A stretch of DNA of 64,000 nucleotides from contig NZ_CANMXL010000001.1 in assembly GCF_947501905.1 (NCBI RefSeq), forward strand, positions 310,001-374,000, written 5' to 3'. The stretch comes from an uncultured Winogradskyella sp. GTDB taxonomy: Bacteria; Bacteroidota; Bacteroidia; Flavobacteriales; Flavobacteriaceae. Every line of letters begins with the position of its first letter. Position 1 is the stretch's first letter. Below the pieces are notes generated by a model, which saw only the letters and a list, made by a program, of their open reading frames with translations, was not told the DNA's origin and searched no databases. A program made the position numbers and the translations under genes. Positions 35,689-45,018 of the stretch are shown here, in pieces.

Positions 35689-38274
35689 TTGAACCTTAAA
35701 CGCCACAAACTGGTACTAGAAAAATTAAATTTCAGCTTAGCAAATTTGACTATATGCATTTTTACTTTGATGTTATTAGTTTCTTGTAGTACTGTAAAAC
35801 GTGTAAAGGATGGCAAATATCTACTTACTGAAAATAAAATTGAGGTTGATGGTAAAGTCACTAATAAAGAACGTATAAATAATATTCCTCTACAGAAACC
35901 TAACTCTGGAATTGAATCTTTTCCACTTAAGCTACATGTGTATAATCTTGCACGACCAAATAGAGACTCTATTTTTGAAGCTTGGTTAGATAAAGGTAAT
36001 AGACGAAAAAGGTTGACCAATACATTATCCAAAAAACAACTTAATAAGCTAAAAAAATCTGTATTAGGCTTTAATTCTTGGTTAAAAAGAATCGGAGAAG
36101 CACCAACCATATTAGATGAAGATAAGACGGAAAAAACAAAAAACAGATTACGTGCCTATTACTACAAGCGTGGATGGTTATATAATGATGTAGATTACAC
36201 TATAGAGCGTGACTCAAACAAACGTGCTAAAGTAAAATACACAGTTACTAAAAATCTTCCGAGTATTTTAGACACCTTAAAAACTACAATAAAAACTCCT
36301 GTTGTTGACTCAATTTATAAAGCTAATGTTAGTGCCTCATTACTAAAAGAAGGAGAACAATATGATGAAGACAATTTTACTGGTGAACGCTCTAGAATAA
36401 ATAAACTTATGCGTAACTCTGGTCTTTACTTTTTTGGTCAAGATTATGTGCGTTTCGAAATAGATACTTTTAAATCTAGAAATACTTTTAATGCTGAGTT
36501 GTTTATAGATAATCGTGTTATCAGAAATGAGGATTCAACTAGAACAGAGCCCTTTAAAGTCTATAAAATAAAAGAAGTTAATATTATCACTGATGCTTCT
36601 AACGAAAATAGAATTGAGGGCAAAAAAATAACAGACAGCACCACTTATAATGGATATAATCTTTACAGTTTTGATAAACTTAAATTTAAACCTAAGGCTT
36701 TGACAGATGCTGTTTTTATAAAAAAGGGAGATATATACAGAGATATTGATCGTACTAGGACATCACGATATCTTAATCAGTTACAAATGTTTAGGTATCC
36801 AGGTGTAGATTACATTGCCAACGAAGCTGACTCTACGCTTACTGCTAATATATTTTTATCACCTAGAAAAAAATATGAGTTAGGTTTCTCATTTGATGTC
36901 TCTCAAAGCAATATACAAACTGTAGGTTTCGCGTTTAGCACTGGTCTAAAGATTAGAAATATTTTTAGAGGCGCGGAAACTTTAGATATTTCCGCATTAG
37001 GATCAATTGGCGCCTCAGATGATGTCAGTGATAGCGATAATACTTTTTTTAATATTAATGAGTTTGGTGGCTCAGTTAGTCTAACTATTCCAAGGATATT
37101 TTTGCCTTTCAATACTGAAAAAATCATCCCTAAAGCAATGTCTCCTAGTACAAAAATAAATATTGCTGCAACAAGCCAACAAAATATTGGATTAGATAGA
37201 CAAACGCTCTCAAGCATTTTTGCTTACAATTGGTTTCCTACCGATAAAGTAACTAATAACTTAGAATTGTTTAATGTTCAATATGTACGAAATCTAAATC
37301 CCGAAAACTATTTTGGAGTATACTCTAATTCCTTTAATAGATTGAATGAAATTGCTAGGGACATAGGGTATATAGGCAATAATGATGTGCTTCAAAATCC
37401 TCCATCAGACTTTACACCTGCAGATACATTTATCAATGATGTACTAAATGGCAACACTTCACTATCGCAAGGAGATGCAGCCTTTACTGATGTGAATAAT
37501 ATAAATCAGCGCCAAGACCGATTAACAGAGGATAACCTTATTATATCCTCTAATTTCGACTACACAAGAGACACAAGAACTGATTTGTCTGACAATAACT
37601 TTTCAAGATTTAAATATCATCTTGAAATAGCTGGTAATTTAGCATCTGGTATTTCTAGTCTGGCTGGCTTGGATAAAAATAATGATGGTCGTTATGAGAT
37701 TTTTAATGTCCCTTTTTCTCAATATTTCAAAACTGAAATTGATTATGTAAAATATTTTGGTTTAAGAGGAAAGAAAAATGTATTAGCCTTTAGAAGTTAT
37801 TTTGGTGTAGCTATACCGTTTGGCAATTCAAACAACATTCCTTTTGTAGAAAGTTTCTTTGCAGGTGGACCAAATGACAATCGCGCATGGACAGCTTATA
37901 ATCTTGGCCCTGGAAGTTCTCAAAACACTAATGAATTTAATGAAGCAAACCTAAAATTACATTTCAGTCTTGAGCAACGCTTTAATTTATTTGGAAATTT
38001 TGACGGTGCTCTTTTTGTTGACGCTGGTAATATTTGGAATGCATTTGATAATGTTGAAGATGACCCTGAGTCTACATTTACAAATCTCAAATCTTTAAGA
38101 GATATTGCTGTAGGTAGTGGTTTTGGTCTCAGGTACGATTTTACCTTTTTCGTACTCCGTGGAGATATTGGTTTTAAGACGTATGACCCATCATTGCAAA
38201 TGGGAAATCGTTGGTTTACAAACTATAATTTTGGCAATGCTACTTATAACATTGGCATAAATTATCCTTTCTAA
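35689..38274 (+). CDS. tamL: TamL, lipoprotein outer-membrane assembly factor of the BamA/TamA family
   Basis: 861 residues from a TTG start. No in-frame ATG gives a usable signal; the first internal ATG would leave only a few residues before the lipobox. N-terminal hydrophobic segment with lipobox LLVSC (Cys33), then POTRA-like repeats (about 50-430, for example YYYKRGWLYNDVDYTIE and NRIEGKKITDSTTYNGYNLYSF) and a C-terminal Omp85 barrel with NFDGALFVDAGNIWN, GSGFGLRYDFTFFVLRGDIGFK and a terminal Phe. In Bacteroidota TamL pairs with TamB in the envelope; no tamB is in the window. Some of the barrel (about 560-610) has a polar insertion. Confidence 0.88.
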   Translation: MNLKRHKLVLEKLNFSLANLTICIFTLMLLVSCSTVKRVKDGKYLLTENKIEVDGKVTNKERINNIPLQKPNSGIESFPLKLHVYNLARPNRDSIFEAWLDKGNRRKRLTNTLSKKQLNKLKKSVLGFNSWLKRIGEAPTILDEDKTEKTKNRLRAYYYKRGWLYNDVDYTIERDSNKRAKVKYTVTKNLPSILDTLKTTIKTPVVDSIYKANVSASLLKEGEQYDEDNFTGERSRINKLMRNSGLYFFGQDYVRFEIDTFKSRNTFNAELFIDNRVIRNEDSTRTEPFKVYKIKEVNIITDASNENRIEGKKITDSTTYNGYNLYSFDKLKFKPKALTDAVFIKKGDIYRDIDRTRTSRYLNQLQMFRYPGVDYIANEADSTLTANIFLSPRKKYELGFSFDVSQSNIQTVGFAFSTGLKIRNIFRGAETLDISALGSIGASDDVSDSDNTFFNINEFGGSVSLTIPRIFLPFNTEKIIPKAMSPSTKINIAATSQQNIGLDRQTLSSIFAYNWFPTDKVTNNLELFNVQYVRNLNPENYFGVYSNSFNRLNEIARDIGYIGNNDVLQNPPSDFTPADTFINDVLNGNTSLSQGDAAFTDVNNINQRQDRLTEDNLIISSNFDYTRDTRTDLSDNNFSRFKYHLEIAGNLASGISSLAGLDKNNDGRYEIFNVPFSQYFKTEIDYVKYFGLRGKKNVLAFRSYFGVAIPFGNSNNIPFVESFFAGGPNDNRAWTAYNLGPGSSQNTNEFNEANLKLHFSLEQRFNLFGNFDGALFVDAGNIWNAFDNVEDDPESTFTNLKSLRDIAVGSGFGLRYDFTFFVLRGDIGFKTYDPSLQMGNRWFTNYNFGNATYNIGINYPF

Positions 38275-38358
38275 AAAACAACATTATTAACGACATCGTT
38301 TTCGTTAATTTATGAGCAAATATGCTTACCAAAGAATAGCTTAATGCTGTAAATTATG

Positions 38359-38366
38359 TATTTTTG
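38359..38366 (+). promoter_or_regulatory. -7 element TATTTTTG upstream of fbaA
   Basis: Exact TAnnTTTG match 28 bases before fbaA. An upstream inverted repeat (38287-38308) has no T-run and is not called as a terminator. Confidence 0.5.
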
Positions 38367-38394
38367 AATACTATAATTATTCAACTTAAATACT

Positions 38395-39462
38395 ATGAGT
38401 CATAATATAAAACCAGGTGTAGCTACTGGATACGAAGTTCAAGAGATTTTTAAACTTGCCAAAGAAAAAGGCTTTGCCTTACCAGCAGTAAATGTTATTG
38501 GCTCAAATACCATAAATGGTGTTTTAGAAACTGCAAAAGAATTAAATTCACCAGTAATAATCCAATTCTCAAACGGAGGCGCACAATTTAATGCTGGAAA
38601 AGGCTTAAGTAATGATGATCAAAAAGCAGCTATCGCGGGTAGTATTGCTGGAGCAAAACATGTACACCTTATGGCAGAAGCTTATGGTGTTCCTGTAATT
38701 TTACATACTGATCATTGCGCAAAAAAATTATTGCCTTGGATAGATGGTTTGCTAGATGCTAGTGAAGCACATTTTAAAGAAACTGGAAAATCGCTTTACA
38801 GTTCACATATGATTGATTTAAGTGAAGAGCCTCTTGAAGAAAATATTGAAATATGTAAAAAATATCTTGCTCGCATGAGTAAGATGGGGATGACTCTAGA
38901 AATAGAATTAGGAATCACTGGTGGTGAAGAAGATGGCGTGGATAACAGCGATGTTGACGAGTCCAAATTATACACTCAACCAGAAGAAGTGGCTTATGCT
39001 TACGAAGAATTAAGCAAGATAAGTGACCAATTTACAATTGCTGCGGCATTTGGTAATGTGCATGGAGTATACAAGCCAGGTAATGTGAAATTGACGCCTA
39101 AAATTCTTAAAAATTCCCAAGAACATATCACAGAAAAATATAATGTAGAGCACAATCATATAGATTTTGTGTTCCATGGTGGTTCTGGTTCTACTTTAGA
39201 AGAAATTAGGGAAGCCATTGGTTATGGTGTTATAAAAATGAATATTGACACTGACATGCAATACGCATTTATGTCTGGTGTTAGAGATTACATGGCAGAG
39301 AAAGAAGCTTACTTAGCAGCGCAAATAGGAAGCCCAGACGGACCAGACTCTCCAAATAAAAAACATTATGACCCACGTGTTTGGCTACGTAAAGGGGAAA
39401 ATGCTTTTGTTGAGCGTCTTAAAAAAGCGTTTGAAGATTTAAATAACGTAGACACCTTATAA
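38395..39462 (+). CDS. fbaA: class II fructose-bisphosphate aldolase
   Basis: 355 residues, long (class IIA) form. Zinc-dependent cleavage of fructose-1,6-bisphosphate to triose phosphates. Signatures: ALPAVNVIGSNTINGVLETA, VILHTDHCAKKLLPW (catalytic Asp and zinc His), LEIELGITGGEEDGVDN, IAAAFGNVHGVYKPGNVKL (zinc His) and FVFHGGSGSTLEEI (third zinc His), IKMNIDTDMQYAF. Own promoter and terminator. Confidence 0.97.
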   Translation: MSHNIKPGVATGYEVQEIFKLAKEKGFALPAVNVIGSNTINGVLETAKELNSPVIIQFSNGGAQFNAGKGLSNDDQKAAIAGSIAGAKHVHLMAEAYGVPVILHTDHCAKKLLPWIDGLLDASEAHFKETGKSLYSSHMIDLSEEPLEENIEICKKYLARMSKMGMTLEIELGITGGEEDGVDNSDVDESKLYTQPEEVAYAYEELSKISDQFTIAAAFGNVHGVYKPGNVKLTPKILKNSQEHITEKYNVEHNHIDFVFHGGSGSTLEEIREAIGYGVIKMNIDTDMQYAFMSGVRDYMAEKEAYLAAQIGSPDGPDSPNKKHYDPRVWLRKGENAFVERLKKAFEDLNNVDTL

Positions 39463-39485
39463 TTAATATTTTACAAAAAATCATT

Positions 39486-39523
39486 ATCCTGCTTCAATAT
39501 ATATTGAAGCAGGATTTTTTTTA
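39486..39523 (+). terminator. intrinsic terminator after fbaA
   Basis: ATCCTGCTTCAATA pairs with TATTGAAGCAGGAT and is followed by a T-run of eight. Confidence 0.9.
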
Positions 39524-39550
39524 TAGAAACGTATATAGCAAAAGCAAATG

Positions 39551-39581
39551 TTGAGTAGTATAGATAAAATGAGTAATTTTG
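39551..39581 (+). promoter_or_regulatory. accD promoter, TTG-N20-TAATTTTG
   Basis: TTG at 39551-39553 and TAATTTTG at 39574-39581, spacing 20. The leader to the ATG at 39666 is about 80 bases; nothing structured is obvious in it. Confidence 0.5.
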
Positions 39582-39665
39582 TACGTTTGAAAAACTCAAA
39601 CAAAAACTAACTAAATCAATTTTAGGATAACTCTAAAATTGAAAACCCAAAAATCTAAAATCAGC

Positions 39666-40523
39666 ATGGCTTGGTTTAAAAGAAAAGATAAAGGTATTCA
39701 GACGTCTACTGAAGAAAAGAAAGACACCCCAAAAGGTCTTTGGTACAAATCTCCAACAGGAAAAATTATTGACACCAAAGAGCTTGAGCAAAATTTTTAT
39801 GTGAGTCCAGAAGATGGCTACCATGTAAGAATAGGAAGTAAAGAATACTTTGAAATATTATTTGACGACAATAAATACAAAGAACTTGACGCAGGTTTAA
39901 CTTCGAAAGATCCTTTAAAATTTGAAGACACTAAAAAATATCCAGACCGATTAAAAGCAGCACAAGCAAAAACAAACTTAAAAGACGCTGTTCGTACAGC
40001 AGTAGGTAAGTCTAAAGGAAATGACTTGGTGATTGCATGTATGGATTTCTCTTTTATTGGCGGTTCAATGGGGAGTGTTGTAGGCGAAAAGATTGCACGA
40101 GCAGCAGATTATGCTTTAAAGAAAAAACTACCATTTATGATTATTAGTAAATCTGGTGGAGCGCGAATGATGGAAGCTGCATTATCTTTAATGCAATTAG
40201 CAAAAACATCTGCAAAATTAGCACAATTAGCTGATGCTGGTATTCCTTACATTTCATTATGTACTGACCCAACAACAGGAGGAACAACAGCTTCTTTTGC
40301 AATGTTAGGAGACATTAATATTTCTGAGCCAGGTGCTTTAATTGGGTTTGCTGGACCTCGAGTTGTAAGAGATACTACTGGAAAAGAATTGCCTGAAGGT
40401 TTTCAAACTTCAGAATTTTTGTTAGAACATGGATTTTTAGATTTTATAACTCATCGAAAAGAATTAAAAAACAAGGTGAACCTTTATATAGATTTAATAA
40501 AGAATCAAGCTTTAAGAGCATAA
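39666..40523 (+). CDS. accD: acetyl-CoA carboxylase carboxyltransferase subunit beta
   Basis: 285 residues from the ATG at 39666 ([12 protein letters not shown]), chosen over a TTG at 39639 because this is the usual family start. Transfers the carboxyl group from biotin to acetyl-CoA in fatty acid synthesis, with AccA. Crotonase-like core: [80 protein letters not shown]. The N-terminal zinc ribbon has lost all four Cys: [12 protein letters not shown] and [14 protein letters not shown] stand where E. coli has two CxxC pairs. Confidence 0.96.
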   Translation: MAWFKRKDKGIQTSTEEKKDTPKGLWYKSPTGKIIDTKELEQNFYVSPEDGYHVRIGSKEYFEILFDDNKYKELDAGLTSKDPLKFEDTKKYPDRLKAAQAKTNLKDAVRTAVGKSKGNDLVIACMDFSFIGGSMGSVVGEKIARAADYALKKKLPFMIISKSGGARMMEAALSLMQLAKTSAKLAQLADAGIPYISLCTDPTTGGTTASFAMLGDINISEPGALIGFAGPRVVRDTTGKELPEGFQTSEFLLEHGFLDFITHRKELKNKVNLYIDLIKNQALRA

Positions 40524-40551
40524 AAAAAGCGAGCCAAATGGCTCGCTTTTT
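40524..40551. terminator. bidirectional terminator after accD
   Basis: AAAAAGCGAGCC pairs with GGCTCGCTTTTT around AAAT, between converging genes. Confidence 0.9.
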
Positions 40552-40580
40552 CATTAAAACTCAACTTCAACTAATCAAAA

Positions 40581-41423
40581 CTAATTTAAAGTAATGGTAA
40601 TCTCAGTACCGTTATTGAAGGTAAAGGATGCTTGATTATCGCAATCACCTTCTCCATAATCAAATATACCTCCAAAATTTGTGCGTTGTACATCTACAGT
40701 ACCACTAACAAAATAAGTACAAATTACTTCTCTTCGTAATGGTGATGTAACTTCGTATGTATGTGTATTTCCGTTTACAAAAGTCGTTGTCCAATTTCCT
40801 GTAACTTCAAAAACGTTATCACTAAAAATACCATTGCCAAAACCTTCAACCCACTCTCTTATTTTTAAACCAGAACGTGAAGCTTGAGCACCATTTGGCC
40901 ATATTACAGTTAAGTCAAGATTATGAGTAAACTGAGGGTTTCCGTTTTCGTTTTCTTTCTCTTTTAAAATTGTACGGCTTCCTAAAATATTCTTATTGTC
41001 AAAGAAGAAATCAATCAAATCATAGGTAATTAAAATTTCTTGCGCTTCTATATCTCTTGTGTAAGAGAATACAATTTGTCCTTTAAGAATATGCCCTCTA
41101 ACTAAACAGCCCTCAGCACCAAAGTCTATGGTAACTTCTCTAAAGCTTTGTTGCGCCACAACTGTAATTGTAACACAATCAGGTAATGCAGGTGGTTGTA
41201 CTCTTCCGTTAGGGTAAGCTTCATCAAATTCATAAACCTCTATAACCATATCCTCTAGAGATGAGCTAGCTGCATCAACTTCAGAAGCTCTTGCTAATTC
41301 TATAATGTCCTGGGAAGTATCATCAGTTTGTAATGGTTCATCATTATCAGAACAAGAATTAAATGCTAATCCGATAATTAGTAAAGTCAAAATGCTTTTA
41401 AAAATCTTATTAAAATTTTTCAT
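40581..41423 (-). CDS. Bacteroidota lipoprotein, unknown function
   Basis: 280 residues from the ATG at 41423 (a TTG two codons upstream is less likely). Signal peptide with lipobox AFNSC, followed by acidic residues (SDNDEPLQTDD), which favours export to the outer membrane surface in this phylum. The rest is beta-rich; a distinctive end contains REVICTYFVSGTVDVQR and FDYGEGDCDNQASFTFNNGTE with paired Cys. I do not recognise a named family. Single gene between two terminated units. Confidence 0.8.
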   Translation of the reverse strand: MKNFNKIFKSILTLLIIGLAFNSCSDNDEPLQTDDTSQDIIELARASEVDAASSSLEDMVIEVYEFDEAYPNGRVQPPALPDCVTITVVAQQSFREVTIDFGAEGCLVRGHILKGQIVFSYTRDIEAQEILITYDLIDFFFDNKNILGSRTILKEKENENGNPQFTHNLDLTVIWPNGAQASRSGLKIREWVEGFGNGIFSDNVFEVTGNWTTTFVNGNTHTYEVTSPLRREVICTYFVSGTVDVQRTNFGGIFDYGEGDCDNQASFTFNNGTEITITLN

Positions 41424-41597
41424 AATCAATTTATTTAAGTTAATAATGGTTACTTCAAATACTTTATAATCTTCTGCGCACTAAGACTTTAAGCAAAGTA
41501 TTCAATATTTTTGTTTGTTAACATGATTTTAAGACCTTGTAGTTTTAAAAAGGTTTAATTCTGTTCATCGAAAACTCTAAATAATTGTATTAAAGAC

Positions 41598-41626
41598 TTG
41601 TAAATATTTAATTTTTCCTATATTTG
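41598..41626 (+). promoter_or_regulatory. rpsO promoter, TTG-N18-TATATTTG
   Basis: TTG at 41598-41600 and TATATTTG at 41619-41626, spacing 18, a full match to the Bacteroidota -33/-7 pattern. The leader to the ATG is about 50 bases. Confidence 0.7.
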
Positions 41627-41681
41627 CCGCCTGAAAGAACGACTTTCAGAATACATAACAATCATTTACATAAATATTAGC

Positions 41682-41951
41682 ATGTACGTTACAAAAGAAA
41701 AGAAGGCTGAAATCTTCGCAAAACACGGTAAAGGCGCAAATGACACAGGTTCTGCAGAAGGGCAAATTGCATTGTTTACTGCAAGAATTAATCACTTAAC
41801 TGAGCACTTAAAAAACAATCGTAAAGATTATAACACTGAGCGTTCGTTAGTAAAATTAGTGGGTAAGCGTCGCGCATTACTTGACTACTTAACTAAGAAA
41901 GATATCTTGAGATATCGTGCGATAGTTAAAGAATTAGGATTAAGAAAATAA
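41682..41951 (+). CDS. rpsO: 30S ribosomal protein S15
   Basis: 89 residues, standard length. KKAEIFAKHGKGANDTGSAEGQIALFTARINHLTEHLKNNRKDYNTERSLVKLVGKRRALLDYL covers the typical S15 helices and rRNA-binding residues (H-L-x-x-H-x-x-x-x-x-D motif). Binds the central domain of 16S rRNA. Followed by its own terminator and then pnp, the same gene order as in many bacteria. Confidence 0.98.
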   Translation: MYVTKEKKAEIFAKHGKGANDTGSAEGQIALFTARINHLTEHLKNNRKDYNTERSLVKLVGKRRALLDYLTKKDILRYRAIVKELGLRK

Positions 41952-41960
41952 TCTAAATAT

Positions 41961-41989
41961 AAAGACCACGCCTAACAGCGTGGTTTTTT
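41961..41989 (+). terminator. intrinsic terminator after rpsO
   Basis: ACCACGC pairs with GCGTGGT around CTAACA, then six T. It partly separates rpsO from pnp. Confidence 0.85.
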
Positions 41990-42067
41990 GTTATCATATT
42001 ACGCAATCGGAAGCGCCTAAAATTCGAATTGAAGAAGCTAAATACAGTTTTTCATTGGTCAGACAAT

Positions 42068-42075
42068 AATATTTG
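42068..42075 (+). promoter_or_regulatory. weak -7 element AATATTTG upstream of pnp
   Basis: One mismatch to TAnnTTTG, about 90 bases before the pnp start. Confidence 0.3.
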
Positions 42076-42125
42076 TCATTTACAACAACTACACACAACA
42101 ACACAACGACCATTGTTTAACAAGA

Positions 42126-42147
42126 CTTTGATAGCTAAATATCAAAG
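42126..42147 (+). promoter_or_regulatory. hairpin in the pnp leader
   Basis: CTTTGATA pairs perfectly with TATCAAAG around a 6-base loop, ending 16 bases before the pnp ATG and without a T-run. It may regulate translation or stability of the pnp message; by analogy E. coli pnp is controlled through its 5' stem-loop. Inference. Confidence 0.4.
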
Positions 42148-42163
42148 CGTGAATTAAAATTTT

Positions 42164-44431
42164 ATGATTCCAAAGACTTACAAAGAGGTCATTGACCTTG
42201 GAGACGGTAGAGAGATTTCTATCGAAACCGGAAAACTAGCAAAACAAGCACATGGTAGTGTAGTTGTGCAATCAGGAAAATGTATGCTATTGTGTACAGT
42301 AGTTTCTAACTATCATCAAAATGATGTTGACTTTTTACCATTAACTGTAGATTACAGAGAAAAGTTTGCTGCAGCAGGTCGTTACCCTGGTGGTTTCTTC
42401 AAAAGAGAAGCAAGACCTAGTGATGGTGAAGTATTAACAATGCGTTTGGTAGACCGTGTTTTACGTCCATTATTCCCAAAAGATTACCATTCTGAGACTC
42501 AGGTGATGATTCAACTAATGTCTCATGACGATGACGTTATGCCAGATGCTATGGCTGGTTTAGCAGCTTCTGCTGCTATTCAATTATCAGACTTCCCTTT
42601 TGAGTGCCCAATCTCAGAAGCTAGAGTAGCTCGTGTAAATGGTGAATTTGTAATCAACCCAACTAGAGCACAATTAGCAGAATCTGATATTGATATGATG
42701 ATTGGTGCTTCAGCGGATTCTGTAATGATGGTTGAAGGTGAAATGGATGAGATTTCTGAAGAAGAAATGGCAGACGCTATTAAGTTTGCTCACGAAGCCA
42801 TTAAGGTACAATGTGCTGCTCAAGTACGTTTAGCAGAAGCTGTTGGTAAAAAAGAAGTACGTGAGTATGATCCTGAGCGTTCTGATGAAGACTTAGCTAA
42901 GAAGATTCATGATATGGTTTATGACAAAACATATGCCATTGCAAAAGCAGGTTCTGCAAAGCACGAGAGAGGTGCAGCATTTTCTGAAATTAAAGAAGAA
43001 GTTTTCAATTCTTTCTCTGAAGAAGAGCAAGATGATTTAGGAAAACTGATTCATAAATATGTAGCGAAAGCACAAAAAGAAGCGATTCGTAATTTAACTT
43101 TAGACGAAGGTTTACGTTTAGACGGTCGTAAGACCACAGATATTAGACCAATATGGTGTGAGGTAGATTATTTACCATCTACACATGGTTCGTCTGTATT
43201 TACACGTGGTGAGACTCAAGCGTTAGCCACAGTAACATTAGGAACATCTAGAGATGCTAACCAAATAGATATGCCATCTTACGAAGGTGAAGAACGTTTC
43301 TATCTACATTATAATTTTCCTCCTTTCTGTACTGGTGAGGCTAGACCAATCCGTGGCACATCTCGTAGAGAAGTAGGACATGGTAATTTAGCACAACGTG
43401 CATTAAAAGGTATGGTACCAGAAGATTGTCCTTACACAGTACGTGTGGTGTCTGAAGTATTAGAATCTAACGGTTCTTCTTCTATGGCAACTGTTTGTGC
43501 AGGTACAATGGCAATGATGGATGCAGGTGTACAAATGACTAAACCAGTTTCTGGTATTGCTATGGGATTAATTTCTGATGCTGATTCTGGAAAATATGCG
43601 GTTTTATCTGACATCTTAGGTGATGAAGATCATTTAGGCGATATGGATTTTAAAGTAACTGGTACTGCTGATGGTATTACAGCTTGCCAAATGGATATTA
43701 AAGTAAAAGGATTAAGCTACGAGATTTTAGTCAATGCACTACAGCAAGCTCGTGATGGTCGTTTACATATCTTAGAAAAATTAACAGATACTATTGCACA
43801 ACCAAATGCTGAAGTTAAGGAACATGCGCCTACAATGATAACAAGGCGTATCCCTAATGAATTTATTGGAGCCTTAATTGGGCCTGGTGGAAAGGTAATT
43901 CAAGAATTACAGAAAGAAACTGAGACTACTATTGTTATAAATGAAGATCCTGTAACAGAAGAAGGTGTTGTTGAAATTCTTGGAGTTGGTAGCGCTGGCA
44001 TTGATGCTGTAATGGCAAAAATTGATTCTTTATTATTTAAGCCAGAAGTAGGTAGCGTTTACGAGGTTAAAGTCATTAAAATGCTTGATTTTGGTGCAGT
44101 TGTAGAATATACTGAAGCACCAGGGAATGAAGTTTTATTACACGTAAGTGAATTGGCTTGGGAACGTACAGAAAATGTATCTGATGTGGTAAACATGGGT
44201 GATGTTTTTGATGTAAAATACTTCGGTGTAGATTCTAGAACTCGTAAAGAGAAAGTATCTCGTAAAGCTATTTTACCAAAACCTGAAGGTTATGTAGCTA
44301 GACCTCCAAGAGACAACAACCGTAATGGTCGTGATAACAATAGGGGTAGAGATAATCGAGGACGTGATAATCGTAACAGAGACAATCGCAGAGACGATAA
44401 AAAACCAAGGGAAGATAAAAAAGAGGATTAA
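42164..44431 (+). CDS. pnp: polyribonucleotide nucleotidyltransferase (PNPase)
   Basis: 755 residues. 3'-5' phosphorolytic RNA degradation. Two RNase PH domains (about 1-240 and 310-560; [31 protein letters not shown] and [31 protein letters not shown]), a KH domain with [16 protein letters not shown] and an S1 domain ([20 protein letters not shown]). The last about 50 residues (706-755) are a low-complexity tail made mostly of Arg, Asp, Asn and Gly, ending in Lys/Glu/Asp, which may bind RNA or partner proteins. Follows rpsO. Confidence 0.97.
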   Translation: MIPKTYKEVIDLGDGREISIETGKLAKQAHGSVVVQSGKCMLLCTVVSNYHQNDVDFLPLTVDYREKFAAAGRYPGGFFKREARPSDGEVLTMRLVDRVLRPLFPKDYHSETQVMIQLMSHDDDVMPDAMAGLAASAAIQLSDFPFECPISEARVARVNGEFVINPTRAQLAESDIDMMIGASADSVMMVEGEMDEISEEEMADAIKFAHEAIKVQCAAQVRLAEAVGKKEVREYDPERSDEDLAKKIHDMVYDKTYAIAKAGSAKHERGAAFSEIKEEVFNSFSEEEQDDLGKLIHKYVAKAQKEAIRNLTLDEGLRLDGRKTTDIRPIWCEVDYLPSTHGSSVFTRGETQALATVTLGTSRDANQIDMPSYEGEERFYLHYNFPPFCTGEARPIRGTSRREVGHGNLAQRALKGMVPEDCPYTVRVVSEVLESNGSSSMATVCAGTMAMMDAGVQMTKPVSGIAMGLISDADSGKYAVLSDILGDEDHLGDMDFKVTGTADGITACQMDIKVKGLSYEILVNALQQARDGRLHILEKLTDTIAQPNAEVKEHAPTMITRRIPNEFIGALIGPGGKVIQELQKETETTIVINEDPVTEEGVVEILGVGSAGIDAVMAKIDSLLFKPEVGSVYEVKVIKMLDFGAVVEYTEAPGNEVLLHVSELAWERTENVSDVVNMGDVFDVKYFGVDSRTRKEKVSRKAILPKPEGYVARPPRDNNRNGRDNNRGRDNRGRDNRNRDNRRDDKKPREDKKED

Positions 44432-44452
44432 TTCTTTTAATTCTTAATATAT

Positions 44453-44482
44453 AAAAAGCCCAACAGTGATGTTGGGCTTTTT
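44453..44482. terminator. bidirectional terminator after pnp
   Basis: AAAAAGCCCAACA pairs with TGTTGGGCTTTTT around GTGA, between converging genes. Confidence 0.9.
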
Positions 44483-45013
44483 TTATTCAACTCTGTTATA
44501 AACATGATTTACCGAATAGGCTATACCTGAGCTTAATACAATTAGTAATCCTCCTGCCTGTTCTTTATAACCGTTTAAGATTAAATTATCATCCTTAGTT
44601 AATCCTAACTCATATTTCATAATATCATATTCTCCTAAAAGATAAGGAATTCCGGAAACTCTAAAGTTTTGATTTCTTAGTTTTACAAATCCATTATTAC
44701 GTAATCTATATTTTATAATTCTACTTTTGGCAAGACTATCATTTTTGAAAAAATCAATTTTTAAAAATTTTTGGTTAAGAACACTAATTTTAAATGTTTC
44801 AAAACTTGTAGTATCTCTATTCTTTTTCCTCCAATTAATTTCTCCATTAAAAGAATTGTGGTACAATTTAATAGAATCTTGAAGCATATTATTATACGTA
44901 CCTTCAATTGATTTTATGTCAGAAACTTTTTTCTGATTTTCATTTTTATATCTCTTAATTCCAGCACAACTTAAAAATAAGCTACAGAGTATAATGCAAA
45001 TAAAATGTTTCAT
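44483..45013 (-). CDS. small lipoprotein, unknown
   Basis: 176 residues. Signal peptide with lipobox LFLSC (Cys16) followed by AGIKRYKNENQKK, a basic sequence that favours a periplasmic-facing site. Two parts: a helical N-terminal linker and a beta-rich body with TTSFETFKISVLNQKFLKIDFF and FVKLRNQNFRVSGIPYLLGEYDIMKYELGL. No family recognised. Starts 5 bases after the repeat protein gene ends, probably the same transcript. Confidence 0.7.
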   Translation of the reverse strand: MKHFICIILCSLFLSCAGIKRYKNENQKKVSDIKSIEGTYNNMLQDSIKLYHNSFNGEINWRKKNRDTTSFETFKISVLNQKFLKIDFFKNDSLAKSRIIKYRLRNNGFVKLRNQNFRVSGIPYLLGEYDIMKYELGLTKDDNLILNGYKEQAGGLLIVLSSGIAYSVNHVYNRVE

Positions 45014-45018
45014 AATTT

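Noticed and set aside
35670-36110. 146-codon open frame opposite the tamL N-terminus
   Set aside because: Antisense shadow; overlaps the lipobox-coding part of tamL and lacks motifs.
38287-38308. Inverted repeat TTAACGA/TCGTTAA after tamL as terminator
   Set aside because: No T-run on either side.
41990-42163. Structured RNA or riboswitch between rpsO and pnp
   Set aside because: Apart from the short hairpin at 42126-42147, no known riboswitch pattern is visible.
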